Source: Novosphingobium sp.
GTDB taxonomy: Bacteria > Pseudomonadota > Alphaproteobacteria > Sphingomonadales > Sphingomonadaceae
Direction: 5' to 3'
Assembly (NCBI RefSeq): GCF_039595395.1
Contig: NZ_JBCNLP010000006.1
Coordinates: 997,001 to 1,061,000, forward strand
DNA: 64,000 nucleotides
Position numbers and translations under genes: made by a program. The stretch's first letter is position 1, and every line of letters starts with the position of its first letter. Below, piece after piece: positions 8,995-17,139 of the stretch. Below the pieces are notes generated by a model, which did not search any database, was not told the origin of the DNA, and was given only the letters and a program-made list of their open reading frames with translations.

Positions 8995-10563
8995 ATGAGC
9001 AAGATTGCGCTTCTGGCAGCTTTGGCCGTCACCGCCTCGGCACAGATGGCCTGCGCGCAGGCACCTCTGCCTGCGCGCGAGATCCGCGTCGATGTTGCCG
9101 CGCCCGGTGCGCCGGTCGATCGCTTCTTCGATCTCTCTGTCGGTTCCGACTATCCCGGCACGCTGATCCGGCCGGACAGTCAGGCGCAGTTGAAGACGGC
9201 GGTCGATGAACTGGGCTTCCGCTATATCCGCTTCCACGACATCTTCCATGATGTGCTGGGCACCGTCCGCAAGGTCGACGGGCATATCACCTATGACTGG
9301 ACGGGCATCGACAAGCTCTATGACGGCCTGCTCGCCAAGGGCATCCGCCCCTTCGTGGAACTGGGCTGGACCCCGGCGGCGCTGCGCACGTCTGATCAGC
9401 AACTGTTCTATTGGAAGGGCAACACCTCGCATCCCGATCCGGCGATGTGGCGCGATCTGGTCGCCGCTTTCGTCAACCATATGCGCCAGCGCCATGGCGT
9501 GGCAGAGGTGCGAAGCTGGTATTTCGAGCTGTGGAACGAGCCCAACCTCGACGGTTTCTGGGAAAAGGCCGATCAGGGGGCCTATTTCGGCCTTTATGCC
9601 GATACGGTCCGCACCATCAAGGCGATCGACCCGCAGTTGCGCATCGGTGGCCCGGCCACGGCGGGCGCCGCATGGGTGCCGCAATTCCTGACCTATGCCG
9701 CCGAGCACAAGCTGCCGGTCGATTTCGTGGCGACGCATACTTACGGTGTCGAGGGCGGTTTTCTGGATGAAGAGGGCAAGCAGGACACCAAGCTGTCCCC
9801 CTCGCCGGATGCGATTGTCGGCGATGTGCGCAAGGTGCGTGGTGAAATCGCTGCCTCGGCCTATCCCGAAATCCCGCTGTTCTTCACCGAATGGAGCACC
9901 AGCTACACCCCGCGCGACTTCGTTCACGACAGCTATATCAGCGCGCCCTATATCCTCAGCAAGCTCAAGGGCACGCAGGGTCTGGCCCAGGGCATGAGCT
10001 ATTGGACCTACACCGATCTGTTCGAGGAACCCGGCCCGCCGCCGACGCCGTTCCACGGCGGTTTCGGCCTGATGAACCGTGAGGGCATCCGCAAACCGGC
10101 GTGGTTCGCTTACAAATATCTCCATGCGGTGCGGGGGCAGGCGCTGCCCACCACTGACGATCAGGCGATGGTGGCCAGAGATGGTGACAGGGTCTCCGCG
10201 CTGCTCTGGGATTTCCGGCAGCCCGAGCAGAAGGTCAGCAACAAGCCCTTCTACACGCGCCAGGTTCCAGCCAGGCCGAGCCGCCCGGTGGCGCTCACCC
10301 TTTCGCATCTCAAGGCGGGCAGCTATCGCCTGCAGATCCACCGGACAGGCTACCGCGCGAACGATCCGCTCTCGGCCTATATCGATATGGGCATGCCCAA
10401 AGCACTCAGCGCCCAGCAGCTTGCGCAACTGCAGCAGCAGACCGCCGACCGTCCCGAGCAGGACAAGATGCTGCGCGTGGGCACCGACGGCCATGCCACG
10501 GTGAGCGTGACGATGCGCAGCAATGACATCGCCCTGGTCACCCTCGAACCTGTTAGCAAGTGA
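8995..10563 (+). CDS. GH39 beta-xylosidase-like glycosidase, exported
   Basis: A 522-residue protein with a Sec signal (MSKIALLAALAVTASAQMAC). The acid/base motif WYFELWNEPNLDGFW gives Glu182, and LFFTEWSTSY gives the nucleophile Glu299. THTYGVEGG and SYWTYTDLFEE are also characteristic of GH39 beta-xylosidases. A C-terminal beta-sandwich follows. GGGATGGGGAT precedes the ATG at 8995. The gene is 76 bp downstream of GH1 and 10 bp upstream of GH43, on the same strand. GH39 members act on beta-xylosides, and some on other beta- or alpha-linked sugars. Its place in this locus is not a textbook xyloglucan activity, so the substrate deserves testing. Confidence 0.87.
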   Translation: MSKIALLAALAVTASAQMACAQAPLPAREIRVDVAAPGAPVDRFFDLSVGSDYPGTLIRPDSQAQLKTAVDELGFRYIRFHDIFHDVLGTVRKVDGHITYDWTGIDKLYDGLLAKGIRPFVELGWTPAALRTSDQQLFYWKGNTSHPDPAMWRDLVAAFVNHMRQRHGVAEVRSWYFELWNEPNLDGFWEKADQGAYFGLYADTVRTIKAIDPQLRIGGPATAGAAWVPQFLTYAAEHKLPVDFVATHTYGVEGGFLDEEGKQDTKLSPSPDAIVGDVRKVRGEIAASAYPEIPLFFTEWSTSYTPRDFVHDSYISAPYILSKLKGTQGLAQGMSYWTYTDLFEEPGPPPTPFHGGFGLMNREGIRKPAWFAYKYLHAVRGQALPTTDDQAMVARDGDRVSALLWDFRQPEQKVSNKPFYTRQVPARPSRPVALTLSHLKAGSYRLQIHRTGYRANDPLSAYIDMGMPKALSAQQLAQLQQQTADRPEQDKMLRVGTDGHATVSVTMRSNDIALVTLEPVSK

Positions 10564-10573
10564 GACGCCAGCC

Positions 10574-12199
10574 ATGACGATGAACCGCCGCACGCTGTTT
10601 CAAGGCGCCCTTGCCGGGGCGGCGGTGCCTGCTCTGGCCCGCGTCGCCGTCACCGGAGCGCCTGCTCAGGCCGCTGCTCCGACAGCCGTGCCGCAATGGG
10701 GCGTGGGCGCCGATGGCCAGCGCAAGGCCGATCTGGGCAATGGCTTCTATCGCAATCCGATCGTCTCGGGCGATCATCCCGATCCCACGATCCTGAAGGA
10801 TGGCGACGTCTATTACATGACGTTCTCCTCCTTCGATTCCTATCCGGCGCTGGTGATCTGGCGCTCCACCGATCTGGTCAACTGGACGCCGGTCGGCCCG
10901 GCGCTCCATCGCAATCTCGGCACGATCTGGGCGGTGGATCTGGTCAAGCATGATGGGCGCTATTTCATCTACATCCCCGCCGATCCCAAGTGCGAGGGCT
11001 GGTCGATCTTCGTAATCTGGGCCGATGATATCGCCGGGCCGTGGAGCGAGCCGGTTGATCTCAAGATCAGCGGCTGCATCGATCCGGGCCATGTCGTGGG
11101 GGAGGATGGCAAGCGCTATCTCTTCACCAATGGCATCCGCATGATCCCGCTGACCGACGATGGGCTGGCGACCGCCGGGCCGCTGGTGAAGGCCTATGAC
11201 CCCTGGCGCTATCCCGATGACTGGGTGGTCGAGAATTTCGCTCCCGAAGGCCCCAAGCTGCTGCGGCGTGGCGCGTGGTTCTATCTGGTCACCGCCATCG
11301 GTGGCACCGCCGGGCCGGTGACGGGGCATATGGTGATCGCGGCGCGCTCGAAATCGATCCACGGCCCCTGGGAGCATTGCCCGCACAATCCGCTGGTGCG
11401 CACGGTCAGCACCGCCGAACCCTGGTGGTCGCGGGGGCATGCCACGCTGGTCGAAGGGCCTGCCGGGGACTGGTGGATGGTCTATCACGGCTATGAGAAC
11501 GGCATGCGCACGCTGGGCCGCCAGACCTTGCTGGAGCCGATCGAATGGACCTCCGACGGCTGGTTCCGTGCGAAGGGTGGCGATCTTTCGCAGCCCCTGC
11601 GCAAGCCGCAGGGCGGTAAGCCCAGCGCATCGGCGCCGGGCCTGTCGGATGATTTCACCAAGGACCGCATGGGCGTGCAATGGAGCTTCCATGCCCCCAA
11701 ACGCGACGAGGGGCAGCGGGCGACCTATGGCGCCGGCGGGCTGACCATCGCGGCGAGCGGTCGCTCTCCAGCGGATTCCTCGCCGCTGACCTGCCTTGTG
11801 GGCGATCGTGGCTATGAGGCGGAGGTCTCGATCGACCTGACCGGCAAGGTCGAGGCGGGCTTACTTTTGTTCTACAATTACAAGGCTTTTGTCGGCGTGG
11901 GCTTCACGCCTGAGAAGCTGAAAATCTACGAATATTCCGAGGAATTGCCCTGGGCGGCAGTGCCGCATCAGGCGCGGAGCCTGCGCTTGCGGGTCACCAA
12001 TGACGAGAATGTGGTGACCTGGCATTATTCCCATGATGAGGGGCGCACATGGCAGCGCCATGGCACGCGGATGGAGGTATCGGGCATCCATCACAATGTT
12101 TTTGGCGGTTTTCTCAGCTTGCGTTTGGGACTGTATGTCGCAGGCGACGGAGAAGCGAAACTGCGCGATTTCCGGTATAGAGCGATCAGCAAGGGGTAG
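10574..12199 (+). CDS. GH43 glycosidase (beta-xylosidase/arabinofuranosidase type), Tat-exported
   Basis: A 541-residue protein. MTMNRRTLFQGALAG is a twin-arginine signal. The five-bladed propeller begins with NPIVSGDHPDPTILKDGDVYY, where Asp70 is the catalytic base. SGCIDPGHVV carries the likely pKa-modulating Asp, and NFAPEGPKLL the acid Glu. A C-terminal beta-sandwich (about residues 370-541) with VEAGLLLFYNYKAFVGVGF resembles the accessory domain of GH43 beta-xylosidases. It ends the GH31-GH1-GH39-GH43 run. It could remove arabinofuranosyl side chains or xylose; the sequence alone does not decide. Confidence 0.88.
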   Translation: MTMNRRTLFQGALAGAAVPALARVAVTGAPAQAAAPTAVPQWGVGADGQRKADLGNGFYRNPIVSGDHPDPTILKDGDVYYMTFSSFDSYPALVIWRSTDLVNWTPVGPALHRNLGTIWAVDLVKHDGRYFIYIPADPKCEGWSIFVIWADDIAGPWSEPVDLKISGCIDPGHVVGEDGKRYLFTNGIRMIPLTDDGLATAGPLVKAYDPWRYPDDWVVENFAPEGPKLLRRGAWFYLVTAIGGTAGPVTGHMVIAARSKSIHGPWEHCPHNPLVRTVSTAEPWWSRGHATLVEGPAGDWWMVYHGYENGMRTLGRQTLLEPIEWTSDGWFRAKGGDLSQPLRKPQGGKPSASAPGLSDDFTKDRMGVQWSFHAPKRDEGQRATYGAGGLTIAASGRSPADSSPLTCLVGDRGYEAEVSIDLTGKVEAGLLLFYNYKAFVGVGFTPEKLKIYEYSEELPWAAVPHQARSLRLRVTNDENVVTWHYSHDEGRTWQRHGTRMEVSGIHHNVFGGFLSLRLGLYVAGDGEAKLRDFRYRAISKG

Positions 12200-12800
12200 T
12201 AAGGTTGAACGATGGTCAACTGTGTGCCCGGTTGTAAATATTTCTTCTTCCTAGAATCTATCGCGTCTCGGCAAAAATCATGAATCTTGTTCATATATTC
12301 CGATCCGCATTATACCACAGGGACATATTCATGGTGGCCTTTGTTGAGGATCGCCAACATTGGAATGAGATATTGCGATTCGATCATGGCGTCGGGCGTT
12401 AAGATCGCGGGGCCAAGAGCGGTAGGTACGGGCGGGAAGCTTCCAATGAATAAGTATTCGTAAGGCAGCCGAATATCGCCTTGCGTGCGCTTCCATCCTG
12501 ACATCGATGTCTCTGAGGGCACTTCTTCCTGACAGGCACAGGACATGCCGGAAGGCCCGCATTACGGGCGCCCAAGCGACCTGAAGCCCAGATTCACACG
12601 GGCAAGATCAGTCCCTTTCGGGCGGAAATCCATCTGGAAAGCCGCGCAAATTCAACGCTGGTACCGCTCACACAAATTGTTTGACCGGCTCATCCCGCTC
12701 ACCTAATCGACTAGTAGGACAAATAGTCGCAACGGCGACACGTCAATCGTCAGAGGGGGAGGCAAACAGTGACCCTCTGAGTGCAATTCAGGAGGGGCAT
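12200..12800. other. Intergenic leader between GH43 and the TBDR
   Basis: About 600 bp without a convincing gene. Short minus-strand frames around 12310-12560 have no recognisable motif or ribosome site. The first half is less GC-rich than its surroundings. The second half holds the operator and a sigma70-like promoter for the TBDR, listed separately. A long untranslated leader of roughly 90 bp separates the predicted -10 from the TBDR start. Confidence 0.5.
12659..12709 (+). promoter_or_regulatory. Operator and sigma70-like promoter of the TBDR
   Basis: TGGTACCGCTCACA (12659-12672) shares its first ten bases with the fullest locus word at 4904. Just after it comes TTGACC (12681-12686), a 17-bp spacer and TAATCG (12704-12709), a plausible -35/-10 pair. 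The operator thus lies directly upstream of the -35 element. Confidence 0.5.
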
Positions 12801-15683
12801 ATGCGTAAATCCAAGTTCCAGACCCGCGTGAGCGTCATCAGCCTGGCGATGCTGTCGCTGGCCGCCGCGCCGCAGGTCCACGCCCAGTCGGCCGAACCAG
12901 GCGCGGCGGGCGATGCTAACGCGATCGTCGTGACCGGCCGCCGTGCCGCGCTCGAATCCGCGGAGAACCGCAAGAAGAATGCCGCGACCATTGTGGATTC
13001 GGTCGTGGCTGATGATGCCGGCAAGCTGCCGGACAATTCGATCACCGAAGTGCTGCAGCGCGTGCCGGGCGTCACCATCGTCCGCTTCGCCGCGATCAAT
13101 GACCCTGACCACTATTCGGTCGAGGGCTCGGGCATCCAGATCCGCGGCCTTTCGGGTGTCGCCTCGCGCCTCAACGGGCGTGAGATCTTCAGCGCCAATG
13201 GCGGCCGTTCGCTGCTGTGGGGCGATGTGACCCCCGAGCTGATGCAGGCGGTGGACGTCTACAAATCCTCATCGGCGGACCAGATCGAGGGCGGCACCGG
13301 CGGCTCGGTCGATCTGCGCACCAAGCTGCCCTTCGATTTCAAGAAGGGCCTGCATTTCGCGGGCAGCGGCGACCTCAGCTTTGGCGATCTGGCGCGCAAG
13401 ACCGACTATTCGGTGTCGGGCATGGTGTCGGGCAAGTGGGAGACCCCCATCGGTGACGTCGGCTTCGTCCTCGACGGCGCCTTCAGCCAGTTGACGACCA
13501 CCTCGCAGAATGTGCGCATGGAGCCGATGTTCCGCACCCGCATCAGCGGCAAGGACTATTTCATTCCCGGCGGCTATCAGTATGGCGAGGAAGATTTCCA
13601 GCGCAAGCGCGACGGTATCTATGGCGCGGTGCAGTGGGCGCCCAGCAACGACCTGACCTTCACCGGCATCTTCTTCCAGTCGCGCTATCGCAGCCAGTCC
13701 AACGAGTTCGGCTCCTTCGTCACCTCGCAGAGCCTGGCGGTGGATCCCAGCCAGAGCACCTTCGATTCCAACGGCGCGCTGATCTCCTCGCCCGCCGTGT
13801 TCCAGCGTGACAGCTCGACCTTCGCCGCCAGCGGCCAGCCGATCACCACCGGCGGCACCACCGGCGCCTGGAACAGCCGCACCAAGACGCAGGACATCTC
13901 CGGCTCGGTGAAGTGGAACCCCAATCGCGGGCCGCTCACGGTCGAGGCGTCGTATCAGCACATCAACTCGACCTCGACGATGCATCGCATGAACCTGTTC
14001 CGCACGGTCGATTTCCCGACCAGCTACGGGCTGAACCTCAGCGGCGACCTGCCCGCGATCAACGTCAACCCGTCCTTCGTGCCCAATCTGAGCGATCCCT
14101 CGAACTATTCCTGGCAGGCGGCGATGCCGCATGACGAGGACAATCGCGGCAAGATGGATTCCACCGCGCTGGACCTGACCTACAAGGTTGGCGATGGCTT
14201 CTTCAAGTCGGTGAAGTTCGGCGGCCGCTGGTCGAAGCGCACCGAGCATGATCTGAACAACGGTTTTGCCTGGGCCGCGCTGGGTCAGGTGTGGAACGGC
14301 GATCCGATCGTTCCCTTCTCGGCGGGCCGGGCGAGCGATTATCAGCTCTTCACCTTCCAGAACTTCTTCCACGGCGGCATCAATGTGCCCTTCAGCCAGT
14401 ATTTCCCCTCGGCTGATTTCGCGCGCACCGTCGGCGTGAACGAGATCCACAATCTGTACGGTGGCACGGCCGGTCGCGCGGAAGGCTTTGTGCTGCCCAA
14501 CGACCTCACCGACTACAGCACCCGCACGTTGGCCGGCTATGCCATGGTCAATTTCGGTACCGATTGGGGTGATTCCTCGCTGACCGGCAATGTCGGCGCG
14601 CGTGTTGTGAATGTGAAGAACGCCAGCTCCGGCTATTTCCAGCAGAACACGGCCAGCTTTGTGCGCAACGGCACCATCTACAACATGGACAATTCGGCAT
14701 CGGTGCGTGGCGGCGGCGCGGAATTCACCCGCGTTCTGCCCGCGATCAACCTGACCTATTCGCCCAGCCGTCCGGTCAAGATCCGTGCCGCCTACAACAT
14801 CACGATGGACAATCAGTCGTTCAACGACCTGCGCGCCTCGGGCCAGCTGAGCGTGCAGACGACGGGCAGCGGCACGCCGCCGACCTTCGCCAACTACACC
14901 ACGACGGCCGGTGACCCCACACTCAAGCCGACGATGTCGAACAATTTCGACCTGTCGGTGGAATGGTATCCGCGTGCGGGCACCAGCCTGCATGCCGGTG
15001 TGTTCTACAAGCGGATCACGGATTCGGTGGTCTATGGCGCCGCACAGCGCCCGGTGACTGTCTCCTTCACCGATGGCACCACCGAGCAGGGCCTGGCCAC
15101 CACCAACGATGCCCGCACGGCGACCCAGGCGGCGACCGTCAAGGGCGTTGAAGTGGGTGGCCGCGTGTTCCTCGACCGTCTGCCGGGCTGGCTCTCGGGC
15201 ATCGGGATCGAGGCGAACTACACCTTCCTCGACAGCAAGAACCCCGGCGATCTCTATTACGACATCGACGGCGTGGCGCATAATGACGTGCCGCTGCAGG
15301 GCCTTTCGAAGCACAATGCGAATGTTGCGTTCCTGTATGAACACAACCCCTTCTCGCTGCGCATCGCCTATAGCTGGCGTTCGAAGTATCTGCAGTCGAC
15401 CAATGCCAATGGCACGAACCAGAGCTACACCTTCTACACCGCGCCGGGTGTGGGCAACACCATTGCCACCAACCTGCCGATCTATGGCGCCGATTACGGC
15501 ACGCTGGACGGCGGCGTGACGGTGAAGGTGAACGACCGCCTGAGCTTCCAGATCCAGGCGACGAACATCACCAATGCCACGCAGCGCACGCTGATGGGCG
15601 GTTACCCGAACGGTGCGCTTTATGGCCGTAGCTGGTTCCAGAGCGACCGCCGTTACCGCATGGGTGTGAACGTCAACTTCTGA
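12801..15683 (+). CDS. TonB-dependent receptor for xyloglucan oligosaccharides (predicted)
   Basis: A 960-residue outer-membrane receptor. The signal peptide is MRKSKFQTRVSVISLAMLSL...VHAQ and a TonB-box-like ANAIVVTGRR follows. The plug domain has LPDNSITEVLQRVPGV, IQIRGLSG and SSADQIEGGTGGSVDLRT. A 22-strand-type barrel ends in RRYRMGVNVNF, with the C-terminal aromatic expected for outer-membrane assembly. The start is clear: AGGAGGGG lies immediately upstream of the ATG at 12801. Sphingomonad TBDRs of this type import plant oligosaccharides, iron chelates and other ligands. The specificity given here rests only on the surrounding hydrolases and the shared operator. A strong terminator follows the stop. 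Confidence 0.9.
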   Translation: MRKSKFQTRVSVISLAMLSLAAAPQVHAQSAEPGAAGDANAIVVTGRRAALESAENRKKNAATIVDSVVADDAGKLPDNSITEVLQRVPGVTIVRFAAINDPDHYSVEGSGIQIRGLSGVASRLNGREIFSANGGRSLLWGDVTPELMQAVDVYKSSSADQIEGGTGGSVDLRTKLPFDFKKGLHFAGSGDLSFGDLARKTDYSVSGMVSGKWETPIGDVGFVLDGAFSQLTTTSQNVRMEPMFRTRISGKDYFIPGGYQYGEEDFQRKRDGIYGAVQWAPSNDLTFTGIFFQSRYRSQSNEFGSFVTSQSLAVDPSQSTFDSNGALISSPAVFQRDSSTFAASGQPITTGGTTGAWNSRTKTQDISGSVKWNPNRGPLTVEASYQHINSTSTMHRMNLFRTVDFPTSYGLNLSGDLPAINVNPSFVPNLSDPSNYSWQAAMPHDEDNRGKMDSTALDLTYKVGDGFFKSVKFGGRWSKRTEHDLNNGFAWAALGQVWNGDPIVPFSAGRASDYQLFTFQNFFHGGINVPFSQYFPSADFARTVGVNEIHNLYGGTAGRAEGFVLPNDLTDYSTRTLAGYAMVNFGTDWGDSSLTGNVGARVVNVKNASSGYFQQNTASFVRNGTIYNMDNSASVRGGGAEFTRVLPAINLTYSPSRPVKIRAAYNITMDNQSFNDLRASGQLSVQTTGSGTPPTFANYTTTAGDPTLKPTMSNNFDLSVEWYPRAGTSLHAGVFYKRITDSVVYGAAQRPVTVSFTDGTTEQGLATTNDARTATQAATVKGVEVGGRVFLDRLPGWLSGIGIEANYTFLDSKNPGDLYYDIDGVAHNDVPLQGLSKHNANVAFLYEHNPFSLRIAYSWRSKYLQSTNANGTNQSYTFYTAPGVGNTIATNLPIYGADYGTLDGGVTVKVNDRLSFQIQATNITNATQRTLMGGYPNGALYGRSWFQSDRRYRMGVNVNF

Positions 15684-15741
15684 TCCCTCTCCCTCCCGGC
15701 AGGGGCGGGGCCGATCGGCACCGCTCTGCCGGACCTTTCAA

Positions 15742-15773
15742 AACCCGCCGTCGCCTCCTTGCGACGGCGGGTT
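15742..15773 (+). terminator. Rho-independent terminator after the TBDR
   Basis: A perfect 13-bp stem (15742-15754 with 15761-15773), rich in GC, has a 6-nt loop and runs into GTTTTTCTT. It lies about 60 bp after the TBDR stop and would end that transcript. Confidence 0.9.
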
Positions 15774-15796
15774 TTTCTTATCGGTTCTTGGAGCCC

Positions 15797-15937
15797 GTTT
15801 GGAACATGCGCCAAAGCGCATGTTCAGCGCGGCACCAGCCCTCTCCCCCACCCGGCCACCCATAGAATACTGCCGTTGGGTGGCCGGGTGGGGGAGAGGG
15901 CTGGTGCCGCAAATCCGGCTTCGCCGGATTTCCAAAC
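15797..15937. repeat. Composite inverted-repeat element (cruciform-like, about 141 bp)
   Basis: The core is a perfect 33-bp inverted repeat (15829-15861 with 15878-15910) and a 16-nt loop. It is flanked by two smaller perfect hairpins: GAACATGCGC/GCGCATGTTC (15802-15825) on the left and AAATCCGGC/GCCGGATTT (15911-15931) on the right. The outermost GTTTGGAA (15797-15804) pairs with TTCCAAAC (15930-15937), closing the whole unit. It sits between the convergent TBDR and esterase genes. The layout suggests a REP/MITE-like intergenic element; it could also act as a transcription barrier. Confidence 0.8.
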
Positions 15938-15943
15938 AATGTC

Positions 15944-16939
15944 TTAAGCGCGATAGAGGCCCAGACGGCGACCATAGCTGTAGAACAGATCCGGCCATGC
16001 CGAGGCTGGCACATCCTTGGGCAGGCGCACACCGAAACCGTGGCCGCCCTTGTCGAAACCATGGAACTCGGCGGGGCGGGCCTTGGCCAGCAGCGCGCCA
16101 TACATCGCCACGCTGTTGGCGATGGGGACCAGCCCGTCGTCGCTCGCGGCGGTCAGGAAGACCGGGGGCGTCGCCTCGGTCACGCGGTTCTCCACGGAGG
16201 TGGTCTTGCGAAGCTCGCTACCGGAATTGGGGCCGAGCAGCGCGTCGCGCGATCCGGCATGGACGAAAGGCTGCGCCAGCGTCACCACCGGATAGATCAT
16301 GCCCACCAGATCCGGCCGTGCCGAAAGGCGGTCCGCGGCATCGACGGGCTCATAGGTGGTTTCGGCAAAGCGCGTGGCGATGCTGCCCGCCAGATGGCCA
16401 CCCGCCGAAAAGCCCAGCACCGAGACGCGCGCGGGATCGATGCCGAAGTCCCCCGCGCGCGAACGGATCAGGCGCATGGCGCGCTGGGCGTCCTGCAGGG
16501 GAACGGTCTGCCGGTTGCGCCAGCCCTCGCCGGGCAGGCGGTAATAGAGGATGAAGCAGGTGACGCCGCGCTCGGTCAGCCAGCGGGCCTGTTCCTCGCC
16601 CTCATTGTCAATGGACAGGAAGCCATAGCCGCCGCCGGGCATGATCAGCACCGCCGAGCCATCCTGAAAGGCGGGGCGGCGGACCTCGATCGAGGGGCTG
16701 GCAATGCCGGTCAGCCAGCGGTCGTCGAAACTGGTGTCGGTGGAGCGCTGCTCGAAGGCGCGGGTGGGCAGGGTGGTGGGCGCGCCCGGCGCCTCGCCCG
16801 GCCAGAGCGGGATCGATGGGCCGGAATGGGTGATGGCCCGCGTGCCCGCGCTGGCCTTGGTGGCGATCGTCGATGCGGCGATACCCGCCAGAGTCATGCC
16901 GCCCAACATGGCGCGGCGTGAGGTGATTGTTGTGGTCAT
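15944..16939 (-). CDS. Exported alpha/beta-hydrolase, carbohydrate (acetyl) esterase-like
   Basis: A 331-residue protein. SRRAMLGGMTLAGIAAS is a twin-arginine signal. The hydrolase core has the HGG-type motif as PGGGYGFLS, the nucleophile elbow VLGFSAGGHL, a late Asp in TAASDDGLVP and a His in GGHGFGVR. This arrangement (BD-FAE/Axe-like) is common among acetyl-xylan and related esterases found in polysaccharide loci. GGAGAG precedes the ATG at 16939. It is divergent from GH74, with a shared operator between them. Xyloglucan is often O-acetylated on galactose, so deacetylation is a reasonable inferred role. Confidence 0.82.
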   Translation of the reverse strand: MTTTITSRRAMLGGMTLAGIAASTIATKASAGTRAITHSGPSIPLWPGEAPGAPTTLPTRAFEQRSTDTSFDDRWLTGIASPSIEVRRPAFQDGSAVLIMPGGGYGFLSIDNEGEEQARWLTERGVTCFILYYRLPGEGWRNRQTVPLQDAQRAMRLIRSRAGDFGIDPARVSVLGFSAGGHLAGSIATRFAETTYEPVDAADRLSARPDLVGMIYPVVTLAQPFVHAGSRDALLGPNSGSELRKTTSVENRVTEATPPVFLTAASDDGLVPIANSVAMYGALLAKARPAEFHGFDKGGHGFGVRLPKDVPASAWPDLFYSYGRRLGLYRA

Positions 16940-17074
16940 GCGTGCTTCTCTCCAGAGCCCTGTGTGTGGCTTAGCTGTTGCCCGATGTTTGCGCTATCCT
17001 TGCCAGACTGTGGCTGGTGCCTATTTTTTCCATTCATAGCATAGTCTTCGACCGCAATCTGTTTGCATCATGAA

Positions 17075-17090
17075 TTGGTAGCGCTATTCA
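17075..17090. promoter_or_regulatory. Putative LacI operator between esterase and GH74
   Basis: TTGGTAGCGCTATTCA contains the perfect 8-bp TAGCGCTA palindrome and the TTGGTA half shared with the site at 4904. It lies 65 bp before GH74 and about 135 bp before the divergent esterase, so one site could serve both. Confidence 0.6.
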
Positions 17091-17139
17091 TTCCAGCGAT
17101 CACGCGGAAGCGAAAAGATGAGAGGGCAGGGGCTTGAAG

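Noticed and set aside
12310..12562. Two overlapping short minus-strand frames in the TBDR leader
   Set aside because: No ribosome site, no family motif, and they compete with each other; the region is better explained as leader and promoter.
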